From the IMG/VR virus record IMGVR_UViG_3300032523_001495, positions 1 through 44,477 of that record: a DNA stretch of 44,477 nt; one strand, 5' to 3'. Numbering within the stretch: the first letter of the stretch is position 1; every line of letters starts with the position of its first letter. The DNA comes from a virus. The notes below the pieces were generated by a model. That model saw only the letters and a program-made list of their open reading frames with translations. It did no database searches and was not told where the DNA came from. Made by a program: the position numbers and the translations under genes. Shown here one piece after another: positions 16,131-24,009 of the stretch.

Positions 16131-18144
16131 AAAATACGCTCACATCGACTTCAAGCCGCCGCAAGGCGCCCGCGACGAGGCCGAGAAGTCGCTTACCTGG
16201 CGGCGGGAGTTCGGCCGAGGCGGCACCGCTGTCGGCATCGCGAGGGCCAGAGACTTGTCAAACGGCGTCGAAGTCTCGCCTTCGACTGTCCGTCGCATGA
16301 AAGCGTTCTTCGATCGGCACCAGAAGAACAAGTCGGCACCAGGCTGGAGCCCAGACGAAGACGGCTTCCCGTCCAATTCCAGAATCGCGTGGGCCATGTG
16401 GGGGTCGGACGCGGGTTGGTCGTGGGCCAAGAAAGTCGTCGAGCAGATGAACGCCGCCGACGAGAAGGACAAGAATGAGCGAGGCCTGCGACCCTACGGC
16501 TCGACGCACGGAATGCGGCCGAAGGTCTACGTCGTCCACGGAGCCCCGTGCAGCGGCAAGAAGGATTACGTCGCGTCGCGACTGGGCGAGAACGACGTCG
16601 TCTTCGACTATGACGAGGTCATGGCGGCGATCTCTGGTCGCCCGATCTACCAGCCCAACAGCAACTTGGTCTCTTATTGTCTGGACATCAGAACCCTTAT
16701 CCTAAAAAAAGCACTGAAGAGCCAGGACATCGGCAAGACCTGGGTCATTGCGACCAGGGTCGGCGACGACATGAAGTCGATGCTGTCCGACGTTCCGACT
16801 CAGTACGTCCATGTCGACAAGCCCAAGGAAGAGTGCCTCCAGAGACTGGAGCAGGACGAACGGCGACAACCCATAGCCGAGGAGTTAAGAAAGGTGATCG
16901 AAGAATACTTCAGCAGCGAGAACGAGGAGCATCGCCGGGCGCCACTCGACCAGCCAGGTGTCGAGCGTCGTTTTCTCGGAAACTTCAGCAGCGCCGAGCG
17001 GCTCGACCCGGAACTGCTTCGCGTCGAGAAGCGATCCGATCCCGAGACTGGCAGGCCGCAGACTTACATCGTCGGCTACGCGGCCCGCTTCCACCGGGAC
17101 AGTTTGCTCCTCGGCGACTTCGTGGAGCAGATCGACCCCGGTGCGTTCGAGATCGTCACGAACCGGCGGGACGAAGACGGCAAGCCGCTGGAGACTCGCT
17201 GCCTGTTCAACCACGATCCCAATTATCTTCTGGGCCGGTTTCCGACGACGATGCGAATGGTCGTCGATGACAAGGGCTTGAAGTACGAGTGCCTGCTGCC
17301 CGAGGCCCACTCAGGAATCGCAGAAAGCATCGCTCGCGGAGACCTGAAGGGATCATCATTTTCTTTCGTAGTGGCCGAGGGTGGCGAGCGATGGGCGACC
17401 GAGAACGGCCAGTCGCGAAGGATCGTGACGAAGGTGAAGGCGATCCTCGACTGCGGACCCGTGACCTACCCGGCCTACAGCGACGCAAGCGTTGCCGTGG
17501 CGAAGCGGAGTTACGAAGGATTCGTCGGCGAGGCCAAGAAGCCGGTTGTCGAGAAGCGCCTCGATTCGCTTGCCAGGCGGGCCGAGGTTCTTCGCACTCG
17601 CATCGCGGCCGAGGCTTTTCTTGCCGAGAGGCGCGACTGCGGCCGAGGCGAAGGCGGGCAGTTCGGGTCTGGCAACAAGTGCCAAGACGATAGCGACGGA
17701 GCAGAGCCTCAGAAGTCCGGCAAGCCCTCTCCAAAGGGCGAGAAGGGAGCCGTCGAGCAGGCTCCCCCGCTCAAGGACGAGAGCCCGACGTACATGGAAC
17801 TCTCAAAGCCGGTGACGCCGACCAAGGCCAAGGCCGCGCAGAAGTTCGTCGACACCGCCCGCAAGGGCCAGTTGGAGCGAGGCGGCAAGGACAAGGGGAA
17901 GTCCGACGATGGCTCCGGAGTTCAGACCTGGAGCAAGGGCGACTCTTATCCCTGGACGACGAAGCAAGTCGGCGACAGTAAGAAGGGCGGCTACGTCCAG
18001 GGCACGCACCCCGACGGATCGCAGACGGAGAAGTACAAGTTCCCCGCCGGCAGCGACGGAGCAGAGGCTTACAAGCAGGCCGAGGACGAGATCAAGAAGA
18101 AAAACATTCGGTCGCTGCGAGCCTTCTTGGAAGCGAGGCGATGA
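16117..18144 (+). CDS. Prohead protease (U35 type) fused to a P-loop kinase-like domain
   Basis: A 675-residue protein overlapping the previous gene by 14 nt. Residues 1 to about 118 form a phage head-associated domain (KSLTWRREFGRGGTAVGIAR, then VSPSTVRRMKAFFDRH and IAWAMWGSDAGWSWA). Residues 138 to about 270 are a P-loop NTPase with Walker A GAPCSGKK (142-149), a following DVVFDYDEV and a Cys-rich Arg-lid-like part, similar to polynucleotide/zeta-type kinases. Residues about 320-480 are an HK97-family prohead protease with the catalytic His in LFNHDPNYLLGR (His366) and the Ser in LKGSSFSFVV (Ser414), which cuts scaffold and capsid precursors. Then come Cys tag 7 and a Lys-rich tail ending SLRAFLEARR. 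A three-part fusion of this kind is unusual: the protease itself carries the tag and may be processed or packaged through it. Confidence 0.85.
   Translation: MATPEKYAHIDFKPPQGARDEAEKSLTWRREFGRGGTAVGIARARDLSNGVEVSPSTVRRMKAFFDRHQKNKSAPGWSPDEDGFPSNSRIAWAMWGSDAGWSWAKKVVEQMNAADEKDKNERGLRPYGSTHGMRPKVYVVHGAPCSGKKDYVASRLGENDVVFDYDEVMAAISGRPIYQPNSNLVSYCLDIRTLILKKALKSQDIGKTWVIATRVGDDMKSMLSDVPTQYVHVDKPKEECLQRLEQDERRQPIAEELRKVIEEYFSSENEEHRRAPLDQPGVERRFLGNFSSAERLDPELLRVEKRSDPETGRPQTYIVGYAARFHRDSLLLGDFVEQIDPGAFEIVTNRRDEDGKPLETRCLFNHDPNYLLGRFPTTMRMVVDDKGLKYECLLPEAHSGIAESIARGDLKGSSFSFVVAEGGERWATENGQSRRIVTKVKAILDCGPVTYPAYSDASVAVAKRSYEGFVGEAKKPVVEKRLDSLARRAEVLRTRIAAEAFLAERRDCGRGEGGQFGSGNKCQDDSDGAEPQKSGKPSPKGEKGAVEQAPPLKDESPTYMELSKPVTPTKAKAAQKFVDTARKGQLERGGKDKGKSDDGSGVQTWSKGDSYPWTTKQVGDSKKGGYVQGTHPDGSQTEKYKFPAGSDGAEAYKQAEDEIKKKNIRSLRAFLEARR
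17635..17682 (+). repeat. Cys tag 7 (protease protein)
   Basis: Encodes DCGRGEGGQFGSGNKC directly after the protease domain, preceded by the helix ending AFLAERR. Confidence 0.85.
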
Positions 18145-19991
18145 ACGGCATCGAGTGTCGCATTGCCTCGCTGCGAGCCTTCATCGAGGCCCGCGACAGG
18201 CAGTTGGAACTGCCGTTCTCGGAATGCGGCGACGACGACCGCCAGGGGGGTGGCCGTTTCGGGCGAGGCAACGACTGTGCGGGCGGAGCCGGCGGCGGCG
18301 CGGCGGCAGGCTTCCCGTCGTCTTGGAGCAGACAGTATCGCGTATCAACGTCGCGGCGTCTCCCGCACGGCATTGGCCGCCTGGGAGTGACCAACGCAAA
18401 GGCCGCCAAGTCGATCTCTGAGAGCATGGGAGTCCGGAACGTCGCCGATCTCCTGCGAGTCGGCGCAGCAACAGCGAAGGGCTCGGAGGTCACGATCGAA
18501 GCGAAAGAGACGATGAGATGGTCGCTCGACGGACAAAAGAAGTTTAACTCGGTAGTTATCTCGTCCAACTCGCCGGTCGAGGGTGGAGGTAACGCGACTG
18601 TCGAGGTCAGCCTGCGAGACTTCGAGGGTCGCCCGCCGTATGTCTACTACGACTATTTTCAGATCGATCAAGACACGCGAGAGCAGATTGGTCGCGAGAA
18701 GGGACAGTCCGACGGCGGCTTGTCGCCCACCGAGCGAAGGGTGGGCGCGGCGATCATTGATCAGATGCTGGAGTCGCTTGCCGCCGCCGATGATGCGGGC
18801 ATCAAAGAAGCAAAGACATCGGCAGCCGGCAGTCCAGGCGACGGCTTATTCAGGGGCTATCGCCTGTGGGGGCGGTTCGGGTTTGATGGCTCGATCAGTT
18901 CAGGCAGCGCCCCAGGAAATCACCTGCTTCGCGCAATTGACGCTGGCCCAGACCACGGGCTCATGACGCCGGAGCGCGAGGACAGGTTTCGGGTGGATGG
19001 GTCGATCAATCTTCAGGAGTTGCTCTCAACGAAGGCCGGCGAGCGATGGTGGTCTCAAAACGGAGAGGGGATGTCGATGGAGTTGGATTTCAGCAACAAG
19101 GACTCGCTGGGCTACAAGAGATTTCGTGACTTCCTCGACAAGCATCGTCGGGCAAAGAAGCGAGCCGAACCCCGCGACTACCTCGACTTCGTCGACTTTG
19201 TTTGCCGGTCGTCCGTCAGCCGAGACTTGGAAGAGTGGCCAGGCTTTCGCGGTGTCGAGCAGCGCAACTGTGGCACCGGCGGCGGCGGCTTCCGGAAGGG
19301 CAACACTTGCGCCGGCCAGGCCGTTTCTGACGTCGCAGGAGGAGCAGCCAAGGGAGCCGTCGTCGGTGCTGCCGCAGCCGTCGGCAAAACCGGCGGCTTT
19401 CCTCCGGCAGTCGCAACCGGCGCCGCAACCGGCGCCGCCATCGGCGCGGTGAAGGGCCTCTACGATAACCGGATGCGGCCGACCCGGGCGGGCAAGGCGA
19501 TCAAGGTGATCGGCACGACCGACGAACAGGTCGCCTCGATGGTGAAGGGCCTGGGCGGAAGCCCAAAGTCGATCGCCGAAGCCGACGGCAAGTCCGCGGT
19601 GACGCTCTCGATTAAAGGCAAGGACGGCAAGTCCCAGTTCGACGTCCGGATGACGAAGTCCGAGGTGCGGATTAAGCCCGCGGCTGGGCGGCAGAATCTC
19701 ACCGCAGGCGATATCAAGCAGATCAAGAAAATTGCCCAGGATAACTCGCCCAAGAGCGTTCGGGTCGTTGTCGACGCCGTCCCGACGTCTGTGCTTGCAA
19801 AGATCATTAAGGCGGGAGCCTCGCTGGCCGTTGACGCAACCGGTGCCCTGGTCGCGGCCTTCGTCGTGCCGACGGCTCCGGCGATCGTCGGCACCGCGAT
19901 CGAAGCGACCACCGGCATCGAGATCGAGAAGACCAAGGCGGTCCAATGGGTGGGCGAGAAAGTCCTGGGCAACCTTCCGAAGAGGAGATAG
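18141..19991 (+). CDS. 616-residue head protein: GNAT-like module plus glycine-zipper tail
   Basis: Starts in an ATGA overlap with the protease gene. The N-terminus repeats the end of the protease (SLRAFIEAR), followed by Cys tag 8 (residues 28-46). Residues about 75-345 are the fourth copy of the GNAT-like module (GYRLWGRFGFDG, then a GERWWSQNGEGMSMELDF segment). Cys tag 9 (about 376-390) follows, then a glycine-zipper stretch (GAAKGAVVGAAAAVG and AVATGAATGAAIGAVKGL) typical of segments that enter membranes. A lysine-rich alpha/beta domain comes next and a final hydrophobic segment (GALVAAFVVPTAPAIVGTA). It could be an ejected pilot or pore protein. Family unknown; the paralogy with the 1,818-residue protein is clear. 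Confidence 0.75.
   Translation: MNGIECRIASLRAFIEARDRQLELPFSECGDDDRQGGGRFGRGNDCAGGAGGGAAAGFPSSWSRQYRVSTSRRLPHGIGRLGVTNAKAAKSISESMGVRNVADLLRVGAATAKGSEVTIEAKETMRWSLDGQKKFNSVVISSNSPVEGGGNATVEVSLRDFEGRPPYVYYDYFQIDQDTREQIGREKGQSDGGLSPTERRVGAAIIDQMLESLAAADDAGIKEAKTSAAGSPGDGLFRGYRLWGRFGFDGSISSGSAPGNHLLRAIDAGPDHGLMTPEREDRFRVDGSINLQELLSTKAGERWWSQNGEGMSMELDFSNKDSLGYKRFRDFLDKHRRAKKRAEPRDYLDFVDFVCRSSVSRDLEEWPGFRGVEQRNCGTGGGGFRKGNTCAGQAVSDVAGGAAKGAVVGAAAAVGKTGGFPPAVATGAATGAAIGAVKGLYDNRMRPTRAGKAIKVIGTTDEQVASMVKGLGGSPKSIAEADGKSAVTLSIKGKDGKSQFDVRMTKSEVRIKPAAGRQNLTAGDIKQIKKIAQDNSPKSVRVVVDAVPTSVLAKIIKAGASLAVDATGALVAAFVVPTAPAIVGTAIEATTGIEIEKTKAVQWVGEKVLGNLPKRR
18222..18278 (+). repeat. Cys tag 8
   Basis: Encodes ECGDDDRQGGGRFGRGNDC at the N-terminus of the 616-residue protein, a longer variant with both Cys residues. 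Confidence 0.8.
19266..19310 (+). repeat. Cys tag 9
   Basis: Encodes NCGTGGGGFRKGNTC, directly before the glycine-zipper region of the 616-residue protein. Confidence 0.8.
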
Positions 19992-19996
19992 CGCTA

Positions 19997-20179
19997 GTGG
20001 CTCAGTCAGGTGACCGATGTCCGACCTGTAAAGTCGGCCGGATGACCACTCGAACCAGCAAAAACTGTGGTTTGGAGCAGATTCGATATCTGCGATGCAA
20101 CTGTTGCGGAGCCCAGGGTCGCTCCGTTGTCTCTGCCGACCGCTCTTGGCGTCGGCCAGAAAAAGAAAAAGTTGTGTGA
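19997..20179 (+). CDS. Small zinc-ribbon protein
   Basis: A 60-residue protein from the GTG at 19997, with a GAGGAG site about 10 nt upstream. Two Cys pairs (CPTC near residue 8 and CNCC near residue 34) around RYLRCNCCGAQGRS form a four-Cys zinc ribbon, as in small phage regulators or Com-like proteins. It sits between the head-associated cargo genes and the capsid gene, and its stop codon forms the loop of a terminator hairpin. It may regulate late transcription or translation; this is a guess from fold and position. Confidence 0.7.
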   Translation: MAQSGDRCPTCKVGRMTTRTSKNCGLEQIRYLRCNCCGAQGRSVVSADRSWRRPEKEKVV

Positions 20180-20191
20180 CACAACTTTTTT
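20166..20191 (+). terminator. Intrinsic terminator with the stop codon as its loop
   Basis: AAAAAGTTGTG (20166-20176) pairs with CACAACTTTTT (20180-20190). The three-base loop TGA is the stop codon of the zinc-ribbon gene and the stem runs into six T residues. It should reduce read-through into the capsid gene, which then would need its own promoter in 20192-20283. Confidence 0.75.
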
Positions 20192-20295
20192 GTAGTGCGC
20201 TACTTTTAGTCGCTCGCTCGCCTTGGCTAGTTTGAATGTTGTCAGTCGCTTTCGCGGCTAGTCCAACACACCAGCAGCAAGGAATGCGAACCACG

Positions 20296-21825
20296 ATGGA
20301 AGCCAACGCCAACGCCAAGGTCAAGACTCTGCTCGACGAACTCGCTGCCGTGCTGGCCGAGATGGGCGCGATCCAAGACGAGGAGATGCCCGCAGACGCT
20401 CGCAATATGCACGAGGCACTTCCCGACGACGAGGAAGAGGACGACGAGGAAGAGGACCGCGGCGCCGTCCCCACCGAGGAGACTGACGAGGAGGAAGTCG
20501 AGAAGGCTTCCTACAAGAAGCGGATGGCGAAGGACGAGAAAGTCGAGGACGCCGAGGTGTCCGACGAAGAGGAGGAGAAGAAACTCCGCTGCCTCTGCTC
20601 CCGCGCCGAGAAACTCCGCGACAAGATCAAGTTTTACGAGGTGGTCGCCGCGAAGGAACTCGAACTGCGGACCGTCCTCGACAAGTCCACCCCCGCTTCC
20701 CGCACCTCTGGCAAGGAGAGCCGTTCAGTGCAGATTTACCACAACCTCCCTGGCGCGAGCCGTCTGAAGAACTTCAAGGGCGCGAACGCCGAGGAGCGCG
20801 CCTATCGGGCCGGTCAGTATTACCGGGCCACACTGCTCGGCGACAAGAACGCCGCTCGCTGGTGTGCCGATCACGGCGTTGAGTCTCGCGCTCAGGTCGA
20901 AGGCGTAAATTCTAAGGGCGGACTGTTCGTCCAGGAAGAGATTCTTAACGAAATTTTGATTCTGGTCGAAGAGTTTGGTGCCTACCCTGCCAATGCTCGC
21001 AACATCCAGATGAAGAGTGACACCCTCATCATCCCTCGACGGGTTGGAGGTCTCGCGGCGTATTTCGTTGGCGAAAACACGAACGTCGGCGAGAGCGACG
21101 CTGCCTGGGACCGGGTGCAGTTGGTCTGCAAGAAGGCCGCCTGTGCTAATCGGATTTCCTCGGAGTTGCTTGAAGACTCCGTTATTGGACTTGCAGACTA
21201 CCTGACCGGAGAGGTGGCCAGGGCTATTGCGGAATTGGTCGATACCGTCGGGTTTGTTGGGACAGGCGTCTCTGACCACGGCGGAATGGTGGGAGTAACC
21301 ACGAAAATTCTCGATGGCACCCACGGCGCCAGCGTTGTGACGGCGGCCACGGGTAACACCGCGGCTCTGACGCTCGACGTTGATGACCTGATTACCACGG
21401 CTGGGCGATTGCCATTATTTGCTCGTGCCCAGGCAAAGTGGTTCTGCTCGCCGGCCGTGTTCGCGTCGAGCGTTCAGCGGCTCGGTCTGGTCAACAACGT
21501 GGGGCTCTCAGGCGGCAACACCGCTGCGAACCTCTCGGCTCCGACTGAACTGCGGCTGCTCGGCTCGCCGGTGATCTTCGTCCACACCATGTCGAACGTG
21601 GTGGGGGCCGACCCCGGCGTGGTGAAGTTGCTCTACGGCGACCTCTCGATGTCCTCGATCTACGCGACCCGCCGGGGCGTGACGATCAAGACCAGCGAGG
21701 ACCGCTATCTGGAGCAGGACGCCACTCTCATGGTCGCGACCACTCGCTTCGATTGCGTCACGCATGACTGCGGCGACAACGTCAAGGCTGGCCCGATCGT
21801 GGCCCTCCGGACTGCCGCTTCCTGA
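20296..21825 (+). CDS. Major capsid protein, HK97 fold
   Basis: About 509 residues. The first 130 residues are a highly acidic coiled-coil (delta or scaffold) domain, the part normally removed by the prohead protease. The mature capsid domain follows: GGLFVQEEILNEILILVEEF, the strand DTLIIPRRVGG, an E-loop-like region with YFVGENTNVGESDAAW, and a P-domain with AKWFCSPAVFASSVQRLGL and LGSPVIFVHTM. Possible starts are ATG 20236, 20284 and 20296. AAGGA at 20279-20283 fits the last (12-nt gap) best. The cleavage site is probably between residues 130 and 155. The protein does not carry the two-Cys tag, unlike its upstream neighbours. Confidence 0.88.
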   Translation: MEANANAKVKTLLDELAAVLAEMGAIQDEEMPADARNMHEALPDDEEEDDEEEDRGAVPTEETDEEEVEKASYKKRMAKDEKVEDAEVSDEEEEKKLRCLCSRAEKLRDKIKFYEVVAAKELELRTVLDKSTPASRTSGKESRSVQIYHNLPGASRLKNFKGANAEERAYRAGQYYRATLLGDKNAARWCADHGVESRAQVEGVNSKGGLFVQEEILNEILILVEEFGAYPANARNIQMKSDTLIIPRRVGGLAAYFVGENTNVGESDAAWDRVQLVCKKAACANRISSELLEDSVIGLADYLTGEVARAIAELVDTVGFVGTGVSDHGGMVGVTTKILDGTHGASVVTAATGNTAALTLDVDDLITTAGRLPLFARAQAKWFCSPAVFASSVQRLGLVNNVGLSGGNTAANLSAPTELRLLGSPVIFVHTMSNVVGADPGVVKLLYGDLSMSSIYATRRGVTIKTSEDRYLEQDATLMVATTRFDCVTHDCGDNVKAGPIVALRTAAS

Positions 21826-21878
21826 TTTGTCTTGACACGCTAACCCATCCCCTGACCCCTGACTGGAGAATCTGAACA

Positions 21879-22301
21879 GTGAATCATCTCGAAGGCACCA
21901 AGACGGTTGTCAAGATCGCGAGCGTTGCGACCGACGGCGGCTCGTTCACTCACGAGATCGACACTCGGTACGCCGACTACGTCTCTGTGGACGTCTGCTA
22001 CTCGACCTTTACCGCGACGTCGGCTGCTTACGCCAGCCCGCTCAAGGTGCAGGAGAGTGACGTCAGCGGCAGCGGCCAGGTCGACGTTCCCGGCCTGACG
22101 GTCGTGGCCGTCGCGGGTGTGACGGCCGGCAATCACGTTGCCCGGTTCAACGTCGATATACGGGGGCGGAAGCGTTACCTGACGATCGTGGGCAATCCGG
22201 CCAAGCCCGCCACGGTCGCCTCGGTGGCTCGCCTCAGCAAGATCGAGGACGGGCCCTACAACGCTGCGACTGCGAACGTCAGCAACTACGTCAGCGGCTG
22301 A
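21879..22301 (+). CDS. Possible head decoration or structural protein
   Basis: A 140-residue protein from the GTG at 21879 with GGAGAA 8-14 nt upstream. It is rich in Val, Thr, Ser and Ala, with alternating strands (ADYVSVDVCYSTFTATSA, VDVPGLTVVAVAGV and RKRYLTIVGNPA), consistent with a small beta-sandwich. Position directly after the major capsid gene is where decoration (cement) proteins usually lie. No specific family is recognised. Confidence 0.6.
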   Translation: MNHLEGTKTVVKIASVATDGGSFTHEIDTRYADYVSVDVCYSTFTATSAAYASPLKVQESDVSGSGQVDVPGLTVVAVAGVTAGNHVARFNVDIRGRKRYLTIVGNPAKPATVASVARLSKIEDGPYNAATANVSNYVSG

Positions 22302-22364
22302 GATCAATCTTAGGCGGAGCCAAGGACGGCTTCGACCACGGAGGGTTTTAGTCGGGCATGGATG

Positions 22365-22399
22365 CCCAAGCCGTCTCTCTCCCCACATAGAGGCTTGGG
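22365..22399 (+). promoter_or_regulatory. Hairpin immediately before a start codon
   Basis: CCCAAGCC (22365-22372) pairs with GGCTTGGG (22392-22399), and GCAT/ATGC just outside can extend the stem over the ATG at 22401. There is no T-run, so it may control translation of the glycosyltransferase gene. Confidence 0.45.
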
Positions 22400-22400
22400 A

Positions 22401-23180
22401 ATGCGAGTTGTTGTTGGTAACGTCGAGCATGATGTAAAAGTCGTCGGAGTTCTTTCGGCTCCTCGCCTGGGCTTCATGGACAATTTCTATTGTTCAATCC
22501 AGGCGTTCTCTCAGTTTGGCATTCCCATCACAAAGGGAACCGGCGCCTTCTGGGATCAGACGATGTATCGGCTTCTCTCTGAGAACTGCAAAGAGGAGAC
22601 CGGGAACGACTTCATCATCACGATGGATTACGATTCTGTATACGAGCCCGACTGCGTGTCGAGGCTTGTCTCGGCCGCTCTTATCTCTGGCTACGATGCC
22701 GTCGCGCCGCTTCAGACGAAGCGAGACGACCAGCGGCTTCTATTCATGCCGAAGGGCGTCGTCGGCGAGCGAGGCACGATCTCGCTTCCCAGAGAGTGGT
22801 GGGAGAAGCCCGTCCAGCCCGTGGACAGCGCCCACTTCGGTCTGACAGTGATTCGCTGCTCGGCTCTCCGTCGACTGCCGAAGCCCTGGTTTCTCGGAAT
22901 CCCAAACGAGGACGGCGGCTGGGACGACGTCGACGAGACCAAGCAGGCCAGGTTAGATCCTGATATGCAATTCTGGCGCCAATGGCGCGAGTGCGGCAAC
23001 ACGCTGGCGATCTGTCCGCAGGTTGCGATTGGCCATGCCGAACTCGTCATCACTTGGCCCGATCAGCGGCTCAAGGCTGTTCATCAGTATCCGAACCACT
23101 ACTGGCAGGCGGGAGGGAGGAGACCACCGGAGGCTTGGGGCTCCCCCGAACACGCCACCAAATCTGAGGGAAATGCGTAA
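22401..23180 (+). CDS. Glycosyltransferase (GT-A fold, family 2-like)
   Basis: About 259 residues. FIITMDYDSVYEPDCVSRLV holds a DxD motif after a beta strand, the nucleotide-sugar and metal site of GT-A enzymes. VVGVLSAPRLGFMDNFYCSI at the start and VDSAHFGLTVIRCSALRRL later match the donor and acceptor parts of the fold. A DVDETKQARLDPDMQFWRQW segment follows. It probably glycosylates a phage structural protein or DNA base, or alters a host surface sugar; the target is unknown. ATG 22401 is preferred over ATG 22362, whose extra residues are encoded by the hairpin. The end overlaps the next gene (TAATG). Confidence 0.75.
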   Translation: MRVVVGNVEHDVKVVGVLSAPRLGFMDNFYCSIQAFSQFGIPITKGTGAFWDQTMYRLLSENCKEETGNDFIITMDYDSVYEPDCVSRLVSAALISGYDAVAPLQTKRDDQRLLFMPKGVVGERGTISLPREWWEKPVQPVDSAHFGLTVIRCSALRRLPKPWFLGIPNEDGGWDDVDETKQARLDPDMQFWRQWRECGNTLAICPQVAIGHAELVITWPDQRLKAVHQYPNHYWQAGGRRPPEAWGSPEHATKSEGNA

Positions 23181-23386
23181 TGAAAGTGCGACTACTGAAA
23201 GACTGGAACTTCCACAAAGCCGGCGACGTCGTCGACGTCTTCGAGCCGACTGGAAAGAACTGGATTACCACGGGAATCGCCGACTCCGTCGTGGAGCAGC
23301 GTGATATTCAGGTCGAGAACACAGACGGGCCGTCGCCAGGGCAGGTCGAGCGGGCTGTCCGCAGGCCAGCCGCGAGGCGACGGTGA
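23180..23386 (+). CDS. Small structural-region hypothetical protein
   Basis: A 68-residue protein beginning MKVRLLKDWNFHKAGDVVDV, a short beta-barrel-like pattern with an Arg-rich tail. Proteins of this look are common between capsid and connector genes of siphoviruses, with no known role. It is coupled at both ends (TAATG upstream, GTGA downstream). Confidence 0.65.
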   Translation: MKVRLLKDWNFHKAGDVVDVFEPTGKNWITTGIADSVVEQRDIQVENTDGPSPGQVERAVRRPAARRR

Positions 23387-24009
23387 GATACTACGAGTTT
23401 ACCCGTCGATCGACGCTCAAGTATCGCTCGATCAAGCGAATCACGGAGCCGCTGATCGAGCCCGTTTCGCTCGCGGAGGCCAAGTCTCACCTCCGGGTGG
23501 ATCAAGACTTCTCCGAAGATGATCTCTATATCCAGTCGCTAGTCTCAGCCGCGAGGCACTACGTTGAGTCCGTGTCAGACCGGACTCTGATCCGGAGCCA
23601 GTGGCAGATCAAACTCGATCAGTTTCCGTCGTGGGACATCGAGTTGCCCAGGCCGCCGATCACCGCCGACAACGTCGTCGTGACGTTCGTGCCGGGCCAG
23701 AACCCTAGTCTCACGCAGTCATACACAGCCTTCCGGACTGATCGGGACGCGACTCCGGCCGTGATCCGGCCCGAATGGAACGGCTCCTGGCCGACCTGTC
23801 GCGGGGCCGAGAACGACGTCACGATCGCCTACTGGGCCGGCTACGGCGACTCGGTCGCCAGTGTGCCGCCTCCCGCCCGGCACTGCATTCTGCTCATGCT
23901 GGGCCACTGGTTCGCTCATCGCGAGGCTGTCGTCCAGGGCGGCATGAATCCCGTTCCGATGGCGGTCGATGCGTTGCTTGGTTCGATAAACTGGGGGCAG
24001 TATCGATGA
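23383..24009 (+). CDS. Head-tail connector (gp6-like adaptor)
   Basis: A 208-residue protein from the GTG at 23383. It has EPVSLAEAKSHLRVDQDFSE followed by DDLYIQSLVSAARHYVESVS, the classic start of HK97 gp6-type adaptors, then a strand-rich middle and a C-terminal helix HCILLMLGHWFAHREAV. It forms the ring below the portal that joins head and tail. The gene sits at the usual place in the module and its end overlaps the next start (ATGA). Confidence 0.85.
   Translation: MRYYEFTRRSTLKYRSIKRITEPLIEPVSLAEAKSHLRVDQDFSEDDLYIQSLVSAARHYVESVSDRTLIRSQWQIKLDQFPSWDIELPRPPITADNVVVTFVPGQNPSLTQSYTAFRTDRDATPAVIRPEWNGSWPTCRGAENDVTIAYWAGYGDSVASVPPPARHCILLMLGHWFAHREAVVQGGMNPVPMAVDALLGSINWGQYR

Noticed and set aside
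22358-22390. Ten-codon leader peptide before the glycosyltransferase
   Set aside because: The possible ribosome binding site is too far upstream and the peptide has no regulatory codon pattern.
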